Shown here in pieces: positions 1-6,096 of a DNA stretch of 12,184 nucleotides; position 1 is the stretch's first letter; each line of letters starts with the position of its first letter. A program made the translations under genes and the position numbers. Source of the stretch: an uncultured Collinsella sp. (GTDB taxonomy: Bacteria > Actinomycetota > Coriobacteriia > Coriobacteriales > Coriobacteriaceae). Where the stretch lies: NCBI GenBank assembly GCA_902478705.1, contig CABSMB010000017.1, forward strand, positions 1 to 12,184, written 5' to 3'. The notes beneath the pieces were generated by a model. The model searched no databases, was not told where the DNA came from, and saw nothing but the letters and a program-made list of their open reading frames with translations.

Positions 1-2
1 TT

Positions 3-884
3 CAGGCACCCGCCGGTTCGCCGCACGCACCGTCGTTGCGCCCGCACGCCAAGGACGCCGAGCCCGTGCTCACCTTCGATCACGTTGAGTTTGCCTATCC
101 CAATGGCGGCGCCGCCGTCCACGACCTCAACCTGACCCTCTATCCCGGCGAGCTCGTGGGCATCGTCGGCCAAAACGGCGCCGGCAAGACCACGCTCACC
201 AAGCTGCTCACAGGCCTGCTTAAGCCCGCCTCGGGCAGCGTACGCGTCACGGGACTGGATACCGCAGCCGTTCCCACGAGCCGCATCGCCCGCGAAGTCG
301 CAACCCTCTTCCAAAACCCCGACCGCCAGATCTGCAAGGACACCGTGCTCGACGAGGTCGCCTTTGGCCTGGAGCTTGCCGGCATCGACCGTGCCGAGGC
401 GCTGCGTCGCGCCCAGCTCGTCATCGACCGCTTTGGCTTGCCGGCCGACGAGGCGCCCTTCTCGCTCTCGCGTGGTCAGCGCCAGATGGTGGCACTCGCC
501 TCCGTCGTGGTCGTAGAGCCCAAAATCGTGGTGCTCGACGAGCCCACGAGCGGCCTTGACTACCGCGAGTGCATGACCGTCATGGAAACCGTGCGCACCA
601 TGGCCGAGCGCGGCTGCGCTGTAATCATGGTCTGCCACGACATGGAAGTCGTCTCCGACTTTGCCGAGCGCATCGTAGTCATGGCCGACGGCCGCATCCT
701 CGAGCGCGGCCGCACGCACGAGCTGTTCTCGAACATCGAGCTCATGCAGCGAGCCTACGTTGAGCCACCCCAGGTCATAGAGCTTTCTCGTCGCCTGACA
801 TCCTCCGTCTCTCCCGCCTTTGCACAGGTGAGCGAGGTCACCGATATCGTTCGCATTACCGAGGAGATGGTCAACCGTGGTTAA
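3..884 (+). CDS. ecfA: ECF transporter ATP-binding protein (EcfA-type), 5' end outside window
   Basis: ATPase subunit of an energy-coupling factor vitamin/metal importer; it hydrolyses ATP at the cytoplasmic face and drives EcfT plus a substrate-binding S component. Visible motifs, counted from the TTG at 36: Walker A GQNGAGKTT (45-53), Q-loop FQNPDRQ (92-98, the FQNPD form typical of ECF ATPases), signature LSRGQRQ (144-150, R in place of the usual second G), Walker B VVLDEP (165-170) and H-loop His201. The frame is open to the window edge. The residues before the domain are rich in Pro, Ala, Ser and His and look like an interdomain linker, and the TTG at 36 has no SD, so I treat the gene as cut at the window start and probably the second half of a fused double ATPase (inference). 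Its stop overlaps ecfT by 8 nt. The substrate cannot be told because no S component is in view. Confidence 0.9.
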   Translation, partial: QAPAGSPHAPSLRPHAKDAEPVLTFDHVEFAYPNGGAAVHDLNLTLYPGELVGIVGQNGAGKTTLTKLLTGLLKPASGSVRVTGLDTAAVPTSRIAREVATLFQNPDRQICKDTVLDEVAFGLELAGIDRAEALRRAQLVIDRFGLPADEAPFSLSRGQRQMVALASVVVVEPKIVVLDEPTSGLDYRECMTVMETVRTMAERGCAVIMVCHDMEVVSDFAERIVVMADGRILERGRTHELFSNIELMQRAYVEPPQVIELSRRLTSSVSPAFAQVSEVTDIVRITEEMVNRG

Positions 885-1623
885 CGTCATCGACTACATG
901 CCGGGCGACACACTGCTGCACCGCTTGAACCCGGTCGTCAAACTGGGTCTTGCCGCCGCCATCATCATCGGCATCTTCTTGTCTGACACCTACGTGGCGC
1001 TGTTGGGATTTTTGGCGCTCACCCTTGCACTGGGCGCCTACGCCGGCGTCGTCGACCGTCTGCTCTCGCTACTCAAGCTGCTGATTCCGCTCGCGCTTAT
1101 CATGCTGGTGCTTCAGCTGGCCTTTATGCGCGACGGCAACATGGTGTGGGGCTTTATCACCGACACGGGCCTCATTACCGGATCGAAGGCCTGCCTACGC
1201 CTGTTGGGCGTGGCGCTGCCACTCATCCTCATGCTTATGGTGACAAAGCTCAACGACCTCGCCAACGCCTGCGTCGAGGTGCTGCACGTGCCATATCGCT
1301 ATGCCTTCACCTTTACCACGGCGCTGCGCTTTGTGCCGGTATTTGGCCAGGAAATGAACGCCATCATGGAGGCACAGACTGCACGCGGCGTCGAATACGA
1401 CACTAAGAATCCCGTCAAGAAACTCAAGCTCATGCTGCCGCTGTGCGTGCCACTGCTTATCTCGAGCGTGGGCAAGACCGATGCCACCGCGCTTGCCGCC
1501 GAGCAGCGCGGCTTCTACCTGCGCACGTGTGCGAGTTCGTATAAGCGCTACCCCATCAAAGGCCTGGATATCGCCGTACTTATCGTCAGCATCGCCCTTA
1601 TCGCCATCGGTTTCCTGTTCTAG
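877..1623 (+). CDS. ecfT: ECF transporter transmembrane component EcfT
   Basis: Integral membrane scaffold of an ECF importer, linking the two ATPases to the S component. The 248-residue product has hydrophobic segments at about 22-60, 64-83, 107-122 and 231-248. The cytoplasmic coupling helices carry ARG at 169-171 and QRG at 210-212; the family normally has two Ala-Arg-Gly-like motifs, so the second is a variant. The GTG start at 877 is preceded by a GAGGAG SD at 861-866, and the gene overlaps the ATPase stop (882-884), so the two are translationally coupled. A strong terminator follows. The size fits the family, and the only uncertainty is the transported substrate. Confidence 0.9.
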   Translation: MVNVIDYMPGDTLLHRLNPVVKLGLAAAIIIGIFLSDTYVALLGFLALTLALGAYAGVVDRLLSLLKLLIPLALIMLVLQLAFMRDGNMVWGFITDTGLITGSKACLRLLGVALPLILMLMVTKLNDLANACVEVLHVPYRYAFTFTTALRFVPVFGQEMNAIMEAQTARGVEYDTKNPVKKLKLMLPLCVPLLISSVGKTDATALAAEQRGFYLRTCASSYKRYPIKGLDIAVLIVSIALIAIGFLF

Positions 1624-1652
1624 CAATCGCTGACAGCAACCGGCAAACGCAA

Positions 1653-1687
1653 AAGGCCTCGGCTCGCATCAAACGAGCCGAGGCCTT
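1653..1687 (+). terminator. Rho-independent terminator after ecfT
   Basis: A perfect 14-bp inverted repeat (1653-1666 with 1674-1687) encloses a 7-nt loop 30 nt past the ecfT stop and is followed by ACTGTTTT. The left flank is AAAA, so it could also stop minus-strand transcripts that pass the 1719-1741 hairpin. Confidence 0.85.
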
Positions 1688-1718
1688 ACTGTTTTCCCAG
1701 ATAAAACCTACCAAAATA

Positions 1719-1741
1719 GACCTGTCCCTTTTTGGCAGGTC
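1719..1741 (-). terminator. Terminator of the ligase-racemase operon
   Basis: GACCTGTC at 1719-1726 pairs with GGCAGGTC at 1734-1741 (8 bp, one G-U in RNA) around a 7-nt loop. Read on the minus strand it begins 5 nt past the racemase stop and is followed by TATTTT, as expected of a terminator. The sequence could also belong to a dispersed repeat; I cannot test that here. Confidence 0.6.
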
Positions 1742-1746
1742 GAGGG

Positions 1747-2493
1747 CTACAGGCGGTAGGGGACGCCGCTGCGAATGATAGACTCGCGTACCAGGACATC
1801 CATCGCATCGAGGGTGATCTCGGGCATCTCGCGATACTTCTGCAACACCGAAAGCTCCGTGCAGGCCAGGATGACGCGGTCGCAGCCGCTACGGGCGAAC
1901 TCCCACATCACGCGGTCGAACTTGTCCATATCGGGTTCGCGCCCGGCCTTCACATCGTCGTAGATGAGCGACATCACGTCGGCCTGACGCTTTTCGCTGG
2001 GATAGACGACCTCAACGCCCGCGGTCTCACATTCGCGCCCATAGACGTCTGCGCCCACGGTACCGTCGGTGCCCATGATGCCGATCTTGCGCACCGGCTC
2101 GGCCGGCATACTCAGGTTGGGGTCGAACTCGCACTCCCCCATCACCGCGCCGGCCAGAGCATAGCGCACCGACTCGCGCGGCATGTGGATAATCGGCACC
2201 TTGGTAAACGACTGAATCTGATCGTAGAAGTAGTGCGACGTGTTGCAGGGAATCGCTATGTGCGCGCAGCCCAGCGTCTCGAGTGCCTGAGCGCACTCCT
2301 TCATGGTCGCCAGCAGCTCGGCATGCTCGCCAGTCTTGATGGCCAGCGTACGGTCGGGCATGGTCGACTTGGAAAGTACCACCATGTCGATATGCTCCTG
2401 ATCACAGGTAGCAGCCGTATGACGTACCACCTGGTCGTAGTAATACGACGTGGCCTCGGCGCCCATGCCGCCGATAACTCCCAGCTTTTCCAT
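1747..2493 (-). CDS. Aspartate/glutamate racemase family protein, probable aspartate racemase
   Basis: Cofactor-independent racemase that would interconvert L- and D-aspartate with two catalytic cysteines. The 248-residue product has the family N-terminus EKLGVIGGMG, the first cysteine motif IPCNTSH (Cys83) and the second ACTELS (Cys211), in the spacing expected for two-domain Asp/Glu racemases. I chose ATG 2493 because a perfect AAGGAGG SD lies 5 nt upstream (2499-2505) and the family N-terminus begins there. An in-frame ATG at 2577 directly abuts the ligase stop but would add 28 residues with no family similarity. It follows the ATP-grasp ligase in the same operon. An adjacent racemase and D-Asp ligase pair (Racfm/Aslfm) is known from Enterococcus faecium, so the substrate is very likely aspartate (inference). 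Glutamate racemase is the main alternative. Confidence 0.88.
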   Translation of the reverse strand: MEKLGVIGGMGAEATSYYYDQVVRHTAATCDQEHIDMVVLSKSTMPDRTLAIKTGEHAELLATMKECAQALETLGCAHIAIPCNTSHYFYDQIQSFTKVPIIHMPRESVRYALAGAVMGECEFDPNLSMPAEPVRKIGIMGTDGTVGADVYGRECETAGVEVVYPSEKRQADVMSLIYDDVKAGREPDMDKFDRVMWEFARSGCDRVILACTELSVLQKYREMPEITLDAMDVLVRESIIRSGVPYRL

Positions 2494-2538
2494 CGCCGCC
2501 TCCTTGGTGACGCCCACGCAATTGCGCGTATCATACCC

Positions 2539-2568
2539 GCGCCCGTCCGATGCAAACCGGGCGGGCGC
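2539..2568 (-). other. GC-rich hairpin between ligase and racemase genes
   Basis: GCGCCCGTCCG at 2539-2549 pairs with CCGGGCGGGCGC around 2558-2568 (11 positions, one wobble) with an 8-nt loop. It begins 9 nt past the ligase stop in the 84-nt gap before the racemase ATG. No T-run follows on the minus strand, so it looks more like an mRNA-stabilising or attenuating stem than a full terminator. Confidence 0.4.
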
Positions 2569-2577
2569 CGCGCTCAT

Positions 2578-3834
2578 CTACTTGTAATACGTCTTGAACA
2601 GCTTAAAGTGACGCAGCTTGGTGTGCCACATGCGCAACCAACGGTTAAAGACAAAATCACCCTTCATAAAAGAAGGATCGGCGGCCTTGCCCTCTTTGGC
2701 CAGACGATGTGCCTTCGCACGCAGCTCGGGGTCCTTGACATACTTGTCAACGACGCCCATAGGAACGACCATCCACAGCGCCTCGTCCTGCGCCGTCACA
2801 AACTCCGGCTCAAACGGACGGTTATAGACGTACTCATCTACCACGTATTTAGCAACGTTAAAGCCACTATTGGTGACATAGTAATTACTGCGGCCCTGAC
2901 GCGTGTTGAAGTCGAAGAACTTAAACGAACCATCGCGCTGGTCGTACTTAACGTCGAAGTTGGAGAAGCCCGTAAACTTAAGGTCCTCAAGCAGCTTGCG
3001 CACGCCACCCATGAGCTCGTCGTTGGGCTCAGTGATGATGCAGGCGTGGTTGCCGACACCATGGGGCTGATGCTCCTCGAGCAGCACGTGGCCCAGGCAC
3101 ATCATGCGGACCTTGCCGTTGCGGTCGGAATAACTGGTGAGCACGCGCATGTACTCGTCGTTGCCGGGCACGCGATCCTGCAAAATCAGGTCATCGGTGT
3201 AGCCACTGGCGTACACATCGCGAATGACCTGCTCCAGCTCGGCGCGATCGGCAATCTCGTAGGCCTTCTTCTGACCCTCGAACTCGTGCTCCCACCACAT
3301 GATGCCGTCAGAGGGCTTCAGAATCATCGGGAAGGGGAAGTCGATCTGGTCGAGCACCTCGGCGGAAGCCTCACCCTGAGCGTTGAGCATCGCCATGGTA
3401 AAGGTAAACGTATGCGGATAGGGCACACCGTGCTTCTCGCACAGCTCGTAGAAGATCTCCTTCTTCTGGCACTGCTCGAGCATGCTGTAGGGCGCATAGG
3501 GCGCGATGACGTTCGGGGCAAGCTGGCCGGCGTCCTGAGCCTGCGCGGCAAGCGCGACGTAGTTGTCGCCGCAGCCCATGAGAATAATCTTCTTATCAGG
3601 ATTGGCCTGTGCGACGCCGTTAACGGTCTCGATCATGACCGGCATGGTGTCGATATCCACGTTGGGCGTGTAGTCGATAATCTGGCTGCGATACGCGGGG
3701 CCGGTCTGGTACTTGCCAAAGACCAGGCTCTTAACCTGATACTCCTCGTAGAAAGCGCGCGCCACCGAATACGCGTTGATGTCGCCGCCGAGCAGCACGG
3801 GGATAAACTCGCGCTCTGTAAACTGCAATGCCAT
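2578..3834 (-). CDS. ATP-grasp carboxylate-amine ligase, probable D-aspartate ligase
   Basis: Predicted to use ATP to activate a carboxylate and join it to an amine; by family and neighbour, it would add D-Asp to the side chain of the peptidoglycan precursor in the cytoplasm. The 418-residue product has an N-terminal pre-ATP-grasp Rossmann-like part (FIPVLLGGDINAYSVARAFY, 10-29), the ATP-grasp lysine motif PMILKPSDG (Lys173), VPGNDEYMRV (222-231) and the metal-binding stretch FFDFNTRQGRSNYY (306-319). The C-terminus is basic and aromatic (about 397-418), perhaps for membrane contact. Start ATG 3834 has an AGGAAG SD at 3840-3845. It precedes an aspartate racemase, matching the two-gene Asl/Rac cluster described in Enterococcus faecium. 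Annotation pipelines often call such proteins simply carboxylate-amine ligase. Assignment to ATP-grasp is firm; D-Asp specificity is inferred from context. Confidence 0.85.
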   Translation of the reverse strand: MALQFTEREFIPVLLGGDINAYSVARAFYEEYQVKSLVFGKYQTGPAYRSQIIDYTPNVDIDTMPVMIETVNGVAQANPDKKIILMGCGDNYVALAAQAQDAGQLAPNVIAPYAPYSMLEQCQKKEIFYELCEKHGVPYPHTFTFTMAMLNAQGEASAEVLDQIDFPFPMILKPSDGIMWWEHEFEGQKKAYEIADRAELEQVIRDVYASGYTDDLILQDRVPGNDEYMRVLTSYSDRNGKVRMMCLGHVLLEEHQPHGVGNHACIITEPNDELMGGVRKLLEDLKFTGFSNFDVKYDQRDGSFKFFDFNTRQGRSNYYVTNSGFNVAKYVVDEYVYNRPFEPEFVTAQDEALWMVVPMGVVDKYVKDPELRAKAHRLAKEGKAADPSFMKGDFVFNRWLRMWHTKLRHFKLFKTYYK

Positions 3835-3890
3835 GGAAACTTCCTATCTAGAACTGCCCACACGACGGGCGGTCTTTGTGCAACTGATTT

Positions 3891-3920
3891 ATTCTAGCGT
3901 GCCGAGCCGCCGGCGCCCAA
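3891..3920 (-). promoter_or_regulatory. Candidate promoter of the ligase-racemase operon
   Basis: On the minus strand, TTGGGC (3915-3920) and TAGAAT (3891-3896) are spaced by 18 nt, about 57 nt before the ligase ATG. The -10 matches the sigma-70 consensus at five of six positions; the -35 is moderate. Confidence 0.45.
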
Positions 3921-3986
3921 AGCTCCACCGTATCTATGGCAATCGGCGTAATAATCCAGCACGAAGGCGGCAATCACCGGCGTACG

Positions 3987-4012
3987 ACAACGGGCAATGA
4001 ACCCACCGTTGT
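3987..4012. repeat. Short inverted repeat upstream of the MOSC gene
   Basis: ACAACGG (3987-3993) and CCGTTGT (4006-4012) form a 7-bp inverted repeat with a 12-nt spacer, about 45 nt before the MOSC start. It may be an operator or a leader stem; the rest of the 3846-4054 divergent gap shows nothing else convincing on the plus strand. Confidence 0.25.
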
Positions 4013-4054
4013 TGTAGGATTCAACATGTTGCCCGCCCCGTCGAAAGGTGCACC

Positions 4055-4687
4055 GTGCCCCAGGCTCATCCAATCAACAACCCCATCATTGACGCCGCAA
4101 AGCGCGAACTTGCGGATCGGGCCCAGACGGCAGCTCCCCTACGCACCGCAAACGATGCTTACAACGGGCCTGCCCGCATCGTCTCAATCAACACGTCGGA
4201 GCACAAAGGCACGCGTAAGTCACCCGTCGCCGACGGGCACGACACCGTCATCGAGCAGTTTGGCCTCGCCTCCGATGCGCACGCCGGGCATTGGCACCGC
4301 CAGGTTTCCTTTTTAGCTGCAGAGTCTATCCAGACGGCGCAGGCGCGCGGGCTCGATGTGCACGAGGGCGACTTTGGCGAGAACTTCACCACCCAGGGCA
4401 TCAACCTGCTCTCACTCCCCTTGGGCACGCAGCTCAAACTCGGTAGCGAAGTGCTCGTCGAAATCAGCCAGATCGGCAAAGTCTGTCACACACGCTGTGC
4501 CATCTACTATCTCACCGGCGACTGTATCTTCCCCCACGAGGGCATTTTTGGCGTCGTGCTGCAGGGCGGAGAAGTCTATGTCGGTGACGACGTCCAGGTG
4601 GTCAGGCTCGGCGACGGCACCTGTTCCTTCACTCCCGCCGAGGCACTCAAAGAGGTGGAGCGGGCTCGTCGCGAAGGAACCCTGTAG
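4055..4687 (+). CDS. MOSC domain-containing protein
   Basis: MOSC (molybdenum cofactor sulfurase C-terminal) proteins are beta-rich domains thought to carry sulfur or handle Mo/W-pterin. The 210-residue product has the MOSC core from about residue 39 (PARIVSINTSEHKGTRKSPV), then GHWHRQVSFLA (78-88), GDFGENFTTQGI (105-116) and the diagnostic cysteine block KVCHTRCAIYYLTGDC (142-157; Cys144, Cys148, Cys157), followed by HEGIFGVVLQGGEV. About 38 N-terminal residues precede the core and match nothing I recognise. The GTG start at 4055 has an AAAGGTG SD at 4044-4050. No other molybdopterin genes are in the window, so it stands alone between two opposite or unrelated units. It could act in Mo-enzyme maturation or in detoxification like YiiM; the substrate is unknown. 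Confidence 0.9.
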   Translation: MPQAHPINNPIIDAAKRELADRAQTAAPLRTANDAYNGPARIVSINTSEHKGTRKSPVADGHDTVIEQFGLASDAHAGHWHRQVSFLAAESIQTAQARGLDVHEGDFGENFTTQGINLLSLPLGTQLKLGSEVLVEISQIGKVCHTRCAIYYLTGDCIFPHEGIFGVVLQGGEVYVGDDVQVVRLGDGTCSFTPAEALKEVERARREGTL

Positions 4688-4746
4688 TTGCAAAACCCCA
4701 CGTGAGGGCAACATTTACAGCCAAAACCCTCACAAACAGGCTGCCG

Positions 4747-4858
4747 TAACGTTAAAGTTGAACTCTATGGTTTCTCAACAATTCACCATTCCCGCAGGTC
4801 AAGGCCAAAGCCTCAAGTTCAACTTGACCCTTTAGAACCTTTAAGGTTCAAGTTGAGG
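4747..4858. promoter_or_regulatory. Cluster of palindromes upstream of the wall-hydrolase gene
   Basis: The 232-nt gap between the MOSC gene and the hydrolase holds a dense set of inverted repeats: TAACGTTA (4747-4754), AAAGTTGAACTCT (4754-4766, imperfect), TCAAGTT-C-AACTTGA (4813-4827), GAACCTT-T-AAGGTTC (4835-4849) and a larger pairing of CAACTTGACC (4820-4829) with GGTTCAAGTTG (4845-4855). The repeated AGTT/AACT half-sites resemble MerR-family operators such as SoxR-type sites. No regulator gene is adjacent, so the binding factor is unknown. Confidence 0.45.
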
Positions 4859-4877
4859 TCGAAAGCAGTAGTAGAAT
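4847..4877 (+). promoter_or_regulatory. Candidate promoter of the wall-hydrolase gene
   Basis: TAGAAT (4872-4877) is a good -10. TTCAAG (4847-4852) lies 19 nt upstream, the long spacing used by MerR-activated promoters, and overlaps the palindrome at 4835-4849. Assignment of the -35 is uncertain because TTGAGG (4853-4858) would leave only 13 nt. Confidence 0.35.
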
Positions 4878-4919
4878 ACACCTCGACCAATAACCTACGA
4901 TTGATTGCAGAGGGACTGG

Positions 4920-6053
4920 ATGCAGCATTCGAACCATCGCACCGCAGCGCTCGTCGCGTCGAAGCCGGCTCGTATCATCACGAGCGCCGCGCTCGCCGTC
5001 GCGCTGACGGCCACGCCGATGCTCTCCCCCGTCGCGGCCTATGCCGCCTCGCAGGCAACGCAGGATCAGCTTTCCGCCGCCCAGAAAAAAATCGAGGACG
5101 CTACGAGCGCCTACAACGACGCCCGAACCAAGCTCGAGGATCTGCAAAAGCAGATCGACTCCAATGAGGCGAACATCGATAAGATTGAGGCCGAGCTACC
5201 CGAGCAGCAGGCCAAGGCAAGCTCCGCCATGCGCGATCTGTATAAGTACCAGAAGGGCACCAGCCCCATCGTGAGCTTCCTGGTGAACACGCAGAGCTTG
5301 GGCGACTTTATCACCACCTGCAAATACACCAACCAGATTACGAGCTCGAGCGTCGACGAGATCGAAGAGCTTAACAAGATGCAGACCGAGCTCGAGCAGA
5401 ACAAAACCGAGCTCGATCAGGCCAAGTCTCAGCTCGAGGGCGAGCAAAAGAATGCCGAGGACGCACTGGCCCAGGCACAGCAGCTCCGCAGCGAGGCGCA
5501 GGCAAAGGCCGAGCAGGAAAATGCCGCCGAGTTGGCAAAGCTCGAGGCCGACAAGGCCGCTGCCGCCGAGAAGATCTCGGGTACCGGCGTGAGCGGCAAT
5601 AACTCCAACAGTCAGGCCACCAACTCCAACACCACCATCGACACCACGCCGAACAGCCCCGACAGCGGCAATTCCGATTACGACTCGTTCATTAACGAGT
5701 GGACGAGCCGCATCGACAACTACCTTGCCGGCTCCCCTATGGCAGGCCAGGGCTACAATTTTGCCGTTGCCGCCTGGAATACCGGCGTCGATCCCCGTTG
5801 GTCCCCCGCCATCGCCTGTATCGAGAGCAGCAAGGGCCTCTATTGCGCCGGCTCCTATAACGCCTGGGGCTGGAGTGCCCGCGGCGGCGGTTGGCGTAGC
5901 TTTGGCAGCTGGAGCGAGGGTGTCTCCGCCCACGTTGCCTACCTGGGCGCCAACTATGGCTCCACGCTTACCCCGGCAGCCGCCAAGAAGTACTGCCCGC
6001 CCACGTGGCAGGACTGGTACAACAAGGTCGCCAATCAAATGAACCGTATTTAA
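4920..6053 (+). CDS. Secreted coiled-coil cell-wall hydrolase with lysozyme-like C-terminal domain
   Basis: Predicted exported peptidoglycan hydrolase of 377 residues. A signal peptide occupies about 1-42 (basic start, hydrophobic 21-40, likely cleavage after PVAAYA). Residues 46-220 form a long coiled coil rich in Glu, Lys, Gln and Ala with the break MRDLYKYQKGTSPIVSFL (104-121), as in the N-terminal coiled coils of PcsB/CwlO-like proteins that dock on FtsEX. A Ser/Asn/Thr-rich linker (221-253) leads to the domain at 254-377, whose IACIESSKGLYC (298-309) resembles the catalytic Glu motif of SLT/lysozyme-like enzymes (Glu302), followed by NAWGWSARGGGWRSF. Cys300, Cys309 and Cys359 might form a disulfide. 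I chose ATG 4920 because AGAGGG (4909-4914) lies 5 nt upstream; an in-frame TTG at 4905 is possible. Bond specificity is not provable here. Confidence 0.8.
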   Translation: MQHSNHRTAALVASKPARIITSAALAVALTATPMLSPVAAYAASQATQDQLSAAQKKIEDATSAYNDARTKLEDLQKQIDSNEANIDKIEAELPEQQAKASSAMRDLYKYQKGTSPIVSFLVNTQSLGDFITTCKYTNQITSSSVDEIEELNKMQTELEQNKTELDQAKSQLEGEQKNAEDALAQAQQLRSEAQAKAEQENAAELAKLEADKAAAAEKISGTGVSGNNSNSQATNSNTTIDTTPNSPDSGNSDYDSFINEWTSRIDNYLAGSPMAGQGYNFAVAAWNTGVDPRWSPAIACIESSKGLYCAGSYNAWGWSARGGGWRSFGSWSEGVSAHVAYLGANYGSTLTPAAAKKYCPPTWQDWYNKVANQMNRI

Positions 6054-6063
6054 GTGCAACTGC

Positions 6064-6089
6064 AAAAGGGCCCCAAACGGGGCCCTTTT
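6064..6089. terminator. Bidirectional terminator between the hydrolase and kinase genes
   Basis: AAAAGGGCCCC (6064-6074) and GGGGCCCCTTTT-type arm (6079-6089) form an 11-bp stem with a 4-nt AAAC loop, followed on the plus strand by CGATTTTTT. It lies 10 nt past the hydrolase stop and 7 nt past the kinase stop on the other strand, so it can end both convergent units. Confidence 0.88.
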
Positions 6090-6096
6090 CGATTTT

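Noticed and set aside
1732..3897. A 721-codon open frame on the plus strand
   Set aside because: It is antisense to the racemase and ATP-grasp genes, which have family motifs and SD sites. Its translation is a His/Leu/Val-rich shadow typical of the reverse frame in GC-rich genes.
4687..4733. GTGAGGG/CCCTCAC pair as a terminator after the MOSC gene
   Set aside because: The 7-bp stem has an 18-nt loop and is followed by AAACAGG with no T-run, so it does not support termination on the plus strand.
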